Shown one piece after another: positions 18,034-25,828 of a stretch of DNA of 62,311 nt. Origin of the DNA: Pyrinomonadaceae bacterium. Its GTDB lineage: Bacteria > Acidobacteriota > Blastocatellia > Pyrinomonadales > Pyrinomonadaceae. Each line of letters starts with the position of its first letter. The stretch's first letter is position 1. The stretch lies in assembly GCA_013003215.1 (NCBI GenBank), contig JABDKD010000145.1, positions 1-62,311 on the forward strand, read 5' to 3'. The position numbers were made by a program, and so were the translations under genes. The notes under the pieces were generated by a model. The model was given only the letters and a program-made list of their open reading frames with translations. It made no database searches and had not been told where the DNA came from.

Positions 18034-19125
18034 CTAGGGGATTAGAGCGCTCTTTCCATTCCGACCGATTCTTAAAGCGAGCAGGCGATTAAGCCATTTA
18101 TTCTTTAACGGACCGGGGAGCACGTATTCGGAAACTCCGGAAGCCTCCTCGATCTGACCATTATAGTCCAGGCTTATGTCACTTCGAAAACGAATACAAA
18201 AGAAGGAGGAATCGATAACTACTGTGTTTTCAACGTTAAGGGTGATTTCATCAGCCTTTATCGTAAATCGCGCAGGGGAGCTCAAACCGAAACGGCTGGT
18301 CTTTGTTGACCCATCGAACTCAAACTCGCAGTCATACTCGATCAGCTTATTATCCCGCACAAGCATCAATCTCGAGACAGGATCCGGATTTCCTTTTTCA
18401 AGCAAACGGTAATAAACGGCGGTAGTGTGCGGAAAATGGGCCCGTCCCCAATACCACTCCTCGATCGCGTCCGGCATCCATCGGTCATCGGAACGATGGT
18501 CGTGATAACCGGTGCCGCGGAATTTTTGTTTGGTAGTTTTTCCCCGGCGGTCGACGATCGAGATCTTTCCGGTGACATCTGAACGAGGCGATACGAGGTT
18601 CCAGCGGTGTTTGCCCGCTTCTGATCCGGATGGCGCTGCCAGATTACTCTCGATGGAGAGCCATTCGAACTCGGCTGTAAGCCTTCGACGCCTTGAAAGC
18701 GGGAGATCGATTTGAACAAAAAAACCGGTTCCGTATGACGCCTTCTTGTATTCAAATTTGTTCGAACCGATTCGGCAGATTGTTACTTCGTCAGAGGCCT
18801 CAAACTCAGCCTCTGAATATTCACATATCGATCTATATACCGGCTTGCCATCTCGATGATAGGTGAACGCAACTGCCGGTGTGGAGGATGGCTCCTCGTC
18901 AACCTCTGCCGCGCCGTTTCGGCCGCAGCGGAGATTGTAGGCTGGAGAAAAAACGCAGTTGTCCAGAAAAACGATCGAGATGACCTCGTCGCCATCGTCG
19001 CTCAGGGCGTCAAAATACCACCACTCGTATTCGCTCCCGGATTTTCTTCCGCACCATGCGTCATTCTTTACAGACGAAAAGAACTCGAGGGCCCCGGAAT
19101 TGTTTTCCTCTCTGTTTGAAGTCAT
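18034..19125 (-). CDS. CrtC-like hydratase family protein (hydroxyneurosporene synthase-like)
   Basis: 363 residues from an ATG at 19125. The frame is open further upstream, but that part would overlap the well-initiated lipoprotein gene on the other strand. Seen: the family opener EYEWWYFDA, a central GTGYHDHRSDDRW followed by EEWYWGRAHF, which match the lipocalin-like double-barrel of carotenoid 1,2-hydratase CrtC, including its His and Asp-containing motifs. No carotenoid genes are in the window, and many homologues have unrelated lipid or isoprenoid substrates, so the reaction is uncertain. Confidence 0.8.
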   Translation of the reverse strand: MTSNREENNSGALEFFSSVKNDAWCGRKSGSEYEWWYFDALSDDGDEVISIVFLDNCVFSPAYNLRCGRNGAAEVDEEPSSTPAVAFTYHRDGKPVYRSICEYSEAEFEASDEVTICRIGSNKFEYKKASYGTGFFVQIDLPLSRRRRLTAEFEWLSIESNLAAPSGSEAGKHRWNLVSPRSDVTGKISIVDRRGKTTKQKFRGTGYHDHRSDDRWMPDAIEEWYWGRAHFPHTTAVYYRLLEKGNPDPVSRLMLVRDNKLIEYDCEFEFDGSTKTSRFGLSSPARFTIKADEITLNVENTVVIDSSFFCIRFRSDISLDYNGQIEEASGVSEYVLPGPLKNKWLNRLLALRIGRNGKSALIP

Positions 19126-19246
19126 AAAGTTGGCAGTTGAAGTAAAAAAAGAATCGCAGAATCGGACAAAGATGGCAAACTTTGAATTGAACGTTGAATC
19201 ATTTAAGTAAAACTCTCTCCAAAAAGAACATCTCGGAGGGAATAAA

Positions 19247-19615
19247 ATGAGCTTAAAGAAAGTTGCATTATGGATCTTTATCATCACGTTGACGTTATTT
19301 GCGTCCGCATGTCCAAAGAGGGTCAAGATTGGCGAGATTAAGGCTGATCCGGGCCGATTTGAAAACAAGGATGTCGCGGTCGCCGGGACTGTTACGGACA
19401 GTTACGGTATTTCTGTGCCGTTCCGGGACGAAAAAGGCGGGATTTACGAAATTGAAGATGAAAGCGGCTCGATTTGGGTCGTAACAGATCGCGCGGTTCC
19501 CGGGAAAGATATCCAACTTGGCGTAAAAGGGAGGATCGAAAGAGGGTTTACTTACAAGGGAAAGAATTACGGCCTTGTCTTGATAGAAGAGGGACGTAAG
19601 TACAGGAAAGATTGA
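19247..19615 (+). CDS. Small lipoprotein with OB-fold-like domain
   Basis: 122 residues. A strong ribosome binding site (TCGGAGGG) precedes the ATG. The signal peptide ends in a lipobox ASAC near residue 21, so the mature protein would be an acylated envelope lipoprotein. The remainder, with KDVAVAGTVTDSYG, YEIEDESGSIWVVTD and GVKGRIERG, resembles the small OB-fold (tRNA_anti-like / bOB) domains found in bacterial lipoproteins. Ligand unknown. Confidence 0.85.
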   Translation: MSLKKVALWIFIITLTLFASACPKRVKIGEIKADPGRFENKDVAVAGTVTDSYGISVPFRDEKGGIYEIEDESGSIWVVTDRAVPGKDIQLGVKGRIERGFTYKGKNYGLVLIEEGRKYRKD

Positions 19616-19646
19616 TCTTTGGTCGCGCGTCACCTGCTTGCGGGTC

Positions 19647-19652
19647 TATAAT
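19647..19652 (+). promoter_or_regulatory. Perfect -10 box 7 nt before a start codon
   Basis: TATAAT at 19647-19652, then seven bases, then ATG at 19660. This spacing would put the transcript 5' end on or beside the start codon. No convincing -35 box is seen at 16-18 bp. Confidence 0.4.
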
Positions 19653-19659
19653 TTATGTG

Positions 19660-20109
19660 ATGAACGTCATTTGCCGTGAGCTCGAACATTCTTTTCATAC
19701 GAGGATCGAAGATATCCGTTCGGTCATAGAAAAGGAGGATACTGACGCCCTGTTTGGAAGCAATGCTGATGCTCCCGGATATGCTTTGATTCGCAGCGCT
19801 GCAGTGCTGGAGCAATGCTTCGGCGGGATTACGACCAGGCTGTGGGATGATCCTTTCGAATGGACCCTCGTTGAACAAATGGCGCGCGGACCGAGGTTCA
19901 TCGAATACATCGATGAGGTGGGAGCTGCATGCAACCGTTGTTTTCTTGCGATTTCTGATGACAATGCTCTAACCCGGGAAATTCCGGCACCGGAAAAAAT
20001 GGCAAGTGTTTTTTCGGTGCTGCTAACTGCGTATACGAAGTCCACGGGGCATTTGACTGAAGCAAGGGTCAAGCTCGCATTTGGCAATACCACAAAGAGG
20101 GCGCGGTAA
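19660..20109 (+). CDS. Hypothetical helical protein
   Basis: 149 residues from the ATG at 19660, 45 bp after the lipoprotein stop. Predicted all-alpha by inspection, with an Arg/Glu-rich first helix, three Cys (in VICREL, EQCFGG, AACNRCF) and a basic C-terminus. I recognise no family. The upstream frame is open to 19612, but the perfect -10 box 7 nt before this ATG favours it as a leaderless start. Confidence 0.65.
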   Translation: MNVICRELEHSFHTRIEDIRSVIEKEDTDALFGSNADAPGYALIRSAAVLEQCFGGITTRLWDDPFEWTLVEQMARGPRFIEYIDEVGAACNRCFLAISDDNALTREIPAPEKMASVFSVLLTAYTKSTGHLTEARVKLAFGNTTKRAR

Positions 20110-20224
20110 GGCAAGGGCTGCTGTAGATCACGCTTGATTTTGTTCGAACTCTCGGCAATAGTCTTTCGTAGGAACTGTAAAGCGCTTACGGCGCTTCAAC
20201 TCTGAGTTTGAAAGAATAGTCCAT

Positions 20225-20770
20225 ATGCATTGTCCAAGATGCGGTCAGGAACAGGCCGCCGGAAACCTAAAGTTTTGCTCAAAATGCGGGATGCCGTTGA
20301 CCCTTGTCGCGGAGGTAGTCGCCAATGGGGGCGATATGCCGAGATTGCGTGAATTGGCGGCGAAGCCGGGAATTTTGACCCGTTCGTTGGGTTTAAAACT
20401 AGCACTTTGCTGGTTTCTCGTCTTGGACTTTTTGCTTGTTCCTTTGGTGGCATTGGCCGGCGGCGAGGAGATTGTCGCTGTAATAGCGATTCTAGGTTTC
20501 GTCGGAGCGATGCTCATCGCTGTGGTGTCGATCTTGTTTTTGAAGAATCCATCGACACAATATGACGTTCCGGTTCAGGGCGTTCAGGAACTAAATGCTC
20601 CGCCAATTGCTAACGAGGCACTTCCTGCGGCCCAGACTCAGTCGGCAGAAGACTATGCGGCTCCGGCCGGAAGTTGGAAGGCCCCTGACACAGGCGATCT
20701 CGTTAGGCCCGGAAGCGTTACTGAAGGTACTACCCGACTACTCAAGAAGGAAGACGAGACAACGGAGTAA
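20225..20770 (+). CDS. Zinc-ribbon membrane protein, paralogue 1
   Basis: 181 residues. N-terminal zinc ribbon (C3, C6, C18, C21; CPRCGQ and CSKCGM), a short amphipathic stretch, two TM helices (about residues 56-78 and 83-103), and a disordered Pro/Ala/Glu-rich cytoplasmic tail. It lies directly upstream of a paralogue with the same cysteine spacing, so the pair arose by tandem duplication. Role unknown; the layout suggests a membrane-tethered adapter. Confidence 0.8.
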   Translation: MHCPRCGQEQAAGNLKFCSKCGMPLTLVAEVVANGGDMPRLRELAAKPGILTRSLGLKLALCWFLVLDFLLVPLVALAGGEEIVAVIAILGFVGAMLIAVVSILFLKNPSTQYDVPVQGVQELNAPPIANEALPAAQTQSAEDYAAPAGSWKAPDTGDLVRPGSVTEGTTRLLKKEDETTE

Positions 20771-20782
20771 GGAGTTCTAACT

Positions 20783-21319
20783 ATGTATTGTCCAAGATGC
20801 GGGCAGCCGCAATCACATGAGCAAACAAGGTTTTGTTCCAAGTGTGGGTTTCTTATGGCCGGTGTGGGGGAATTCGTGCGAAACGGGGGACAGCCTTCGG
20901 TAGTAAGGCCAATAGTTGATGAAAATGCGGTTTCACCAAAGAAGCGTGGACTTAAGCAGGGCGGTATCATGTTTTTGTCCGGCATGATCGTTGTACCGAT
21001 TCTCGCGATACTTTCCGAGTTGGTTAACGCTGAGCCTGTGCTTGCGGGAGCAGCGGCCGTCATATTGTTTTGGGGAGGCATTCTTAGAATGGTCTACGCC
21101 CTGATTTTTCAGCCCGGGAAACCTACCTCACCTGAAAAATCGGGTCTGGTTGCTTCGTTAAAGGATACTTTCGTCGGGTCGCAGGATCCTCAGCGATTGC
21201 CTCAGGCAACCCAGCAGCCGGCCGATTTTTCGTTTGAGAACAGGGAGTTCAATTGGAGGGAAACTGAAGACCTCGAACCAAGCGGTCGCGAACCTAATAG
21301 AACAACCAGGATCGGTTAG
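20783..21319 (+). CDS. Zinc-ribbon membrane protein, paralogue 2
   Basis: 178 residues, beginning 12 bp after paralogue 1, with a GGAG ribosome binding site spaced 8 nt from the ATG. Same architecture: zinc ribbon at C3, C6, C18, C21, a VRNGGQP stretch matching VANGGDM of paralogue 1, two TM helices (about 68-103), then a polar tail. Sequence identity is confined largely to the ribbon and flanking segment, so the duplication is old. Confidence 0.8.
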   Translation: MYCPRCGQPQSHEQTRFCSKCGFLMAGVGEFVRNGGQPSVVRPIVDENAVSPKKRGLKQGGIMFLSGMIVVPILAILSELVNAEPVLAGAAAVILFWGGILRMVYALIFQPGKPTSPEKSGLVASLKDTFVGSQDPQRLPQATQQPADFSFENREFNWRETEDLEPSGREPNRTTRIG

Positions 21320-21350
21320 GCCAAAAGAAGCAATGGTTTTAAAATAAGAA

Positions 21351-21383
21351 AGAGGCCGCTCGACAGCGGCCTCTATTCTTTTT
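21351..21383. terminator. Strong rho-independent terminator, bidirectional
   Basis: AGAGGCCGCT / AGCGGCCTCT 10-bp perfect stem with a cgac loop, then ATTCTTTTT on the plus strand. The minus strand also reads into a T-rich run (CTTTCTTATTTT), so it serves both the zinc-ribbon pair and the converging lipoprotein gene. Confidence 0.88.
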
Positions 21384-21399
21384 GTAAAAATTCGGAAGA

Positions 21400-21987
21400 C
21401 TAGCTGTCAGAAGCGGGTTTAGAACCGCTGTCAGCATCGGATTCTTTTTCCTTGCCGTCACCGTCCTTTTTGGATTTATCCATTTCTTCAAGTCTCTTCG
21501 TCATTTCTTCGTATTCTTTCTCATACTCCTTGTCTGCGAGTGCGACCTTCCAGCTTCCGCCTTCCTTTACGCACTCAATCGGGGTCCATTCCTCATCCTT
21601 TGGACCTTTGACCTCAATCGTGGCTTTCTCGCCTTCGATCTTTTCGTTTCGCGTTTCAGGCATTTTATTCATGTCTTCGAATTCTTCGGATGCGAAGAAA
21701 TCAACAACAGTCTTGCCTGTGATCTTGGACTGAAGCTCCAAAAGCTTGTTCGTCTTTTCAGAAAGCGCGGCCTTGATCGCATCGCCATCTTTCGCTTCTA
21801 TCGCATCGACGAATGCAGCGATCGCATCCTTTGGTGAAGCGTTTGTTTTACCTGTTTCTCCACTTTTTTCATCGTTCTTTTCACTTGCGGCGGTATCTCC
21901 GTCCTTTTTGTCCTCAGCGGTTTGTGGTGTTGTGTTACATCCGGCAAATGCCAAAAGTGCAATCATTACTACAAGATAAAATTTCAT
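21400..21987 (-). CDS. Secreted lipoprotein with DUF4878-like domain
   Basis: 195 residues with a strong CCGGAGGA ribosome binding site. The signal peptide ends in a lipobox FAGC (C17). A Lys/Asp/Glu-rich linker precedes a domain of about 100 residues with SPKDAIAAFVDAIEAKDGDAIKAAL and a C-terminal GGSWKVAL element, the NTF2-like pattern of DUF4878 lipoproteins. The last 40 residues are highly charged and low complexity. Function unknown. Confidence 0.85.
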   Translation of the reverse strand: MKFYLVVMIALLAFAGCNTTPQTAEDKKDGDTAASEKNDEKSGETGKTNASPKDAIAAFVDAIEAKDGDAIKAALSEKTNKLLELQSKITGKTVVDFFASEEFEDMNKMPETRNEKIEGEKATIEVKGPKDEEWTPIECVKEGGSWKVALADKEYEKEYEEMTKRLEEMDKSKKDGDGKEKESDADSGSKPASDS

Positions 21988-22338
21988 TTTTCCTCCGGTT
22001 GTTTCTTATTCGGATTAAAATCCGAGGTTGTAAAAATAACACTCCTCGGCACAGAACGAATTGGCTGCCAAAGCTTGCATATTTTATTATCTAGTTTTAG
22101 AAAAAAAGCTTATTGATGTCGCTATTTGATCCGGATAAGACTCAATAACCACATGGGTTCGCATCTTCTCAATCCGGCGGTCCATCCGTCGACCGGCAGA
22201 ATTCTACTATATTGCTGATTAATCGGCATTTATCGAATATTTTGACCATCATTCAATATTCAAAAAAATTATGTACCTATTAGTCGTTTATGCTAATCTG
22301 AGAGACCAAGAAATTAGTTTTTGCCCTATTAGTTTGTT
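21988..22338. other. 351-bp divergent intergenic region
   Basis: AT-rich gap between the minus-strand lipoprotein and the C25 peptidase. It holds the lipoprotein ribosome binding site, a TCGGATT-aa-AATCCGA inverted repeat at 22010-22025 and a TGCTAATCT extended -10-like element at 22291-22299. I see no gene or stable RNA-like structure in the central part (22060-22280). Confidence 0.6.
22010..22025. repeat. Inverted repeat TCGGATT-aa-AATCCGA upstream of lipoprotein gene
   Basis: Seven-base perfect arms with a two-base centre, 23 bp upstream of the lipoprotein start codon. The tight centre fits a dimeric DNA-binding site better than an RNA hairpin. No regulator is identified. Confidence 0.35.
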
Positions 22339-24909
22339 ATGAAATCACGAATAGCGCTGTTTCTGCTCGCGATTGCCGCGTCAGTATATTTTGTACCTGG
22401 AACCGGTGCCCGTTTCGAGTCTGCCAAGTTTTCTCCAAGTAAGGCCTCAATCACATTTGAGTCAGCCTTGGCCGGAAATGATTCGGCAGGCATCAAGTGG
22501 CGGGTCACAAACGGGTATAACATCATTGGTTACAATGTTTATCGGTTATCTGGCAAAGACTGGACCCGGATTAATCCTGCCATGATTCCGGGAAGTTATG
22601 TGTCTACTTCAACTCCTGCGGATTTCGATTTTGCTTATTTTGATAGAGAAGGTGAGGCAGGGGCTTCATATCGGCTGGAAGTGGTCGAGGTTGGTACCGG
22701 CAACTACTTCACCGATACAGTGAAGACGAGCTTTGATTCTTCATTTAACGCGCCGGTTCAAGGGCGTTTAGTACGTCCGGGAGACGGAATCTCGGTAAAA
22801 AATGTTCCTGAGGGACATTTTTTCCGGGAAGGGCAAAACGAACTTACCGGAAGTCAGACCACTCAGTTTTGGGTGGCAGCTCAAACGGGAGCAAAGATCA
22901 AGGTCAGTACAGAGGGCCTTTTTAAAGTTTCACGCACTGATCTCGAGAACGCTGGGTTTGATGTGAATGCGCCGATTTCAGACTGGCAACTCTATAACCG
23001 TGGAATCGAGGTACCGATTATCGTTCCCAACGATGGCTCGTATATCGAGTTTCTGGGCAAAGGAATCGATACTCCGGAGTCGGGTGAAGGCGTGTACTTC
23101 CTCGTGGTCGGGAATTCCGCCGGAAAAAGAATCGGGTCTCGCAGGATCAGGAATTTGCGTGCCCCCGTTGATTCGCAAAGATTCGAGGGCACATTTTTTC
23201 GACAAAATAGATTTCTTTATGTTTCTACCGTAAGAAACGGACTTGACGGTAATTTCTTTGGTGAAGTTGTTGGCCCGACTGCGGGCAGCATCAATTTTGA
23301 CCTGGAGGGGTTTAATCCGGGAAGTGGAAACGCAGAATTGACCATCAGGGTCCAGGGACTATCGGTCAGCGCGCACCAATCGCAATTCACGATTAACGGT
23401 CTGGTGCTTGATCCAATTGACGGAATTAATCGAAGTAGCTCGGTGAAGAGTTTTGTAATTCCGAACAGCTCGCTTTTGGAAACCGGAAATACGCTTGAGT
23501 TTTCTTCTCAGCTAGGCGGTGGAGATTTTAGCCTCCTGGACACTGTCGAGATTAAATACGACAGGAACTACATTGCTTCGGGGGATGGGTTGAACTTTAA
23601 GTCTCCCTCTTACAGGCGGTCTGAGATTACGGGGTTCACGGATTCCAATATAAGGGTCTTTGATGTCAGCGACACTGATGATCCGAAAGTGGTTTCAGGG
23701 CTGGCACCGGTAGCCGAAGGCGGGAGCACATTCAAGGTCAAACTGCCGGGATACCGTAGCCGTGACCTGTTTGCAGTTAGTGACGCGGGACTTGAATCAG
23801 CTGATTCGGTCGAGCCGATTGGACCCTCATCGTTATCGTCCACTGCGAATGCAGCGAATTATGTGATTATTACGCACCCTGATTTCATGACGGAAGCCCA
23901 AACCTGGGAGACATACAGGTCTAATGAAGGCTACCAAACTCTGGTTGCGAGTATCGAAGACGTTCTGGACGAGTTTTCATTCGGTGAATCTACAGCTGAA
24001 GGTATCCGCTCTTTTCTTGAGTATGCAGAGAATAGTTGGGCCACAGATCCGGATTACGTACTTTTGGTTGGGGACGGAAGTTACGATCCGAGGAACTTCG
24101 AAGGCAACGGCAACTTTAACCTAATGCCGATCATGAGAGCGGACACGCTCTACGAGGAAACTGCCAGTGATGATGTGATTACGGACTTCAATGACGATGG
24201 TCTGGCGGAGATCGCGATCGGCAGGATACCTGCAAGGATACCTTCCGATGTGACCGATGCACTGGCAAAAGTAACGACTTTTGAGTCCTCGCTGGCCGGT
24301 GCTCCCGCTCGCGGTTCGCTTTGTGCGAGTGATCATCCTGTCGGATATGATTTTGAGGCACTTTGCGGGAGAATTCACGACGAGCTTCCCGGAACAATTC
24401 CGCTCGATGAAGTCAACAGGGCAGATCCGAACGCAAAAACCACACTGCTCGCTTCGATGAACACAGGAAAGTACATCGTAAATTATTCGGGTCACGGCGC
24501 ATCCGGAATCTGGGCTTCAACCTCGTTTTTTGGAAACGCGGATGTTCCCTCGCTTACGAATTCGAGTGATCTTTCACTATTCACAATGCTCACATGCTTG
24601 AACGGGTACTTTATTAGGCCCATTCCGGACAGTCTTTCCGAGCATCTGCTGAAATCGGATCTTGGTGGCGGAGTCGCTGTCTGGTCATCATCGGGGAGTA
24701 CTACTCCCGATGTGCAGGAAGTCATGGCGAAACGGTTCTTTAATCAGCTGGGTTCCGGCCCTGATGACAGGTTGGGAGACCTCGTGAATGATGCGAAGGC
24801 GACTATCATTGGTGGTGCGGATGTGCGGAGATCCTGGGTGTTGTTAGGCGATCCGGCGCTGAAGGTAAAAGAGATTCCTCCGCCGAAGCCTCCTAAGGCT
24901 GGATCCTGA
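22339..24909 (+). CDS. Secreted gingipain-like C25 cysteine peptidase
   Basis: 856 residues with an N-terminal signal peptide (MKSRIALFLLAIAASVYFVPG). The region to about residue 130 resembles a fibronectin-III module (NIIGYNVYRLSG... FAYFDREGE). A beta-rich propeptide-like section follows. The peptidase C25 caspase-like domain occupies about 525-850, with LVGDGSYDPRNFEGN, the catalytic His719 in NYSGHGASG and Cys753 in LTCLNG. The protein ends just after GDPALKVKE, without the Ig-like or type IX sorting domains common after C25 domains. No Shine-Dalgarno sequence is seen. The last 17 bp overlap the converging FHA gene. Confidence 0.9.
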   Translation: MKSRIALFLLAIAASVYFVPGTGARFESAKFSPSKASITFESALAGNDSAGIKWRVTNGYNIIGYNVYRLSGKDWTRINPAMIPGSYVSTSTPADFDFAYFDREGEAGASYRLEVVEVGTGNYFTDTVKTSFDSSFNAPVQGRLVRPGDGISVKNVPEGHFFREGQNELTGSQTTQFWVAAQTGAKIKVSTEGLFKVSRTDLENAGFDVNAPISDWQLYNRGIEVPIIVPNDGSYIEFLGKGIDTPESGEGVYFLVVGNSAGKRIGSRRIRNLRAPVDSQRFEGTFFRQNRFLYVSTVRNGLDGNFFGEVVGPTAGSINFDLEGFNPGSGNAELTIRVQGLSVSAHQSQFTINGLVLDPIDGINRSSSVKSFVIPNSSLLETGNTLEFSSQLGGGDFSLLDTVEIKYDRNYIASGDGLNFKSPSYRRSEITGFTDSNIRVFDVSDTDDPKVVSGLAPVAEGGSTFKVKLPGYRSRDLFAVSDAGLESADSVEPIGPSSLSSTANAANYVIITHPDFMTEAQTWETYRSNEGYQTLVASIEDVLDEFSFGESTAEGIRSFLEYAENSWATDPDYVLLVGDGSYDPRNFEGNGNFNLMPIMRADTLYEETASDDVITDFNDDGLAEIAIGRIPARIPSDVTDALAKVTTFESSLAGAPARGSLCASDHPVGYDFEALCGRIHDELPGTIPLDEVNRADPNAKTTLLASMNTGKYIVNYSGHGASGIWASTSFFGNADVPSLTNSSDLSLFTMLTCLNGYFIRPIPDSLSEHLLKSDLGGGVAVWSSSGSTTPDVQEVMAKRFFNQLGSGPDDRLGDLVNDAKATIIGGADVRRSWVLLGDPALKVKEIPPPKPPKAGS

Positions 24910-25819
24910 GCATGTAGCTGCAAACCATTATAGGCTGGCCGGGAGTGACCGAAACTGCCTGGCCGATTGGCAATTCGGCGTTGTTTATCATCGCCGGATT
25001 CCGGCCCTCATTTACGACAGAGTAATTCCCCAACTGATCAAGATAAACTACCAAGTGCCGGCGGCTGACCTCAGGGTCGCCCGGTAGAGCGATGTCAACG
25101 GGTTTCGATTTCGACCCTCTTCCGACAACTGTCTCATTCTTATAAACCGGCAAAACGTTCTGCCGGATTCCCGATCTCCAAACTTCGAGGAAAAAGAGTG
25201 TCTGTTTTCTCGGGCTTACGGCCGTCAACTCTTCGGGCGGATTTGCACCCGCAACCGGCGTGGATGGAGGATTCTGCGACTGAACCGGCGCTGCCGGAGG
25301 CTGCGAGGTGAAATTTGGAGGCGGGGCCTGAGGAGGAACAGGATTATCCAATTTAGGCGTGATCCCGCCGCCTTTTCTTGACAGGACGGAAGTTTTGCCG
25401 GAAGAAGTTTCTTCCCACCCGTGCTGCACTCTTACTTCACCTTCTTCGAGCGTTCCGTCGACACGAAGCTCCACGGCAAAGGACTTGGTTTCGAGCTTCT
25501 TTTTACCAGCGATTTCCTTGGCGCGCTCCGCCAAGACATGGTAGAGACCCTGCTCGAGCCCACGGCGTTTCGCACCCTGCCACTCGCTGTCGTCCTTTTC
25601 CCCCAGAAAAATAATATATTCGGTTGGAATGATGGTGGTGCCCTGCGGCAACGGAACCATTTCACGCTCCATTACCTCTTCGACCGCCTTGGCAATCTTT
25701 ACAATGAATTCTTCAGCAGAGCTTCTGGGTTTGACCTGCGCATCGCGCGCGGCTTTCTCCAGAACCAGTTCCGCGGATTCTCCATCTATCCAGCGCCTGA
25801 CTTTCTCGAGAACACTCAC
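24893..25819 (-). CDS. FhaA-like FHA-domain protein (DUF3662 + FHA)
   Basis: 308 residues with a GTG start. The N-terminal 120 residues match the DUF3662/FhaA domain (VMEREMVPLPQGT, PTEYIIFLGEKD). A Pro-rich linker leads to a C-terminal FHA domain (about 225-305) with phosphothreonine-binding GRGSK, SRRHL and the conserved NNAEL loop. The kinase gene ends 9 bp upstream, so it is probably co-transcribed with its cognate kinase. In actinobacteria FhaA binds phosphorylated partners such as MviN in peptidoglycan synthesis. The same role here is inference. Confidence 0.9.
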   Translation of the reverse strand: MSVLEKVRRWIDGESAELVLEKAARDAQVKPRSSAEEFIVKIAKAVEEVMEREMVPLPQGTTIIPTEYIIFLGEKDDSEWQGAKRRGLEQGLYHVLAERAKEIAGKKKLETKSFAVELRVDGTLEEGEVRVQHGWEETSSGKTSVLSRKGGGITPKLDNPVPPQAPPPNFTSQPPAAPVQSQNPPSTPVAGANPPEELTAVSPRKQTLFFLEVWRSGIRQNVLPVYKNETVVGRGSKSKPVDIALPGDPEVSRRHLVVYLDQLGNYSVVNEGRNPAMINNAELPIGQAVSVTPGQPIMVCSYMLRIQP

Positions 25820-25828
25820 GTTTGGTTA

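Noticed and set aside
19126-19368. N-terminal extension of the CrtC-like protein
   Set aside because: It would overlap the lipoprotein gene on the other strand, which has a strong ribosome binding site, and the extension is unlike the family.
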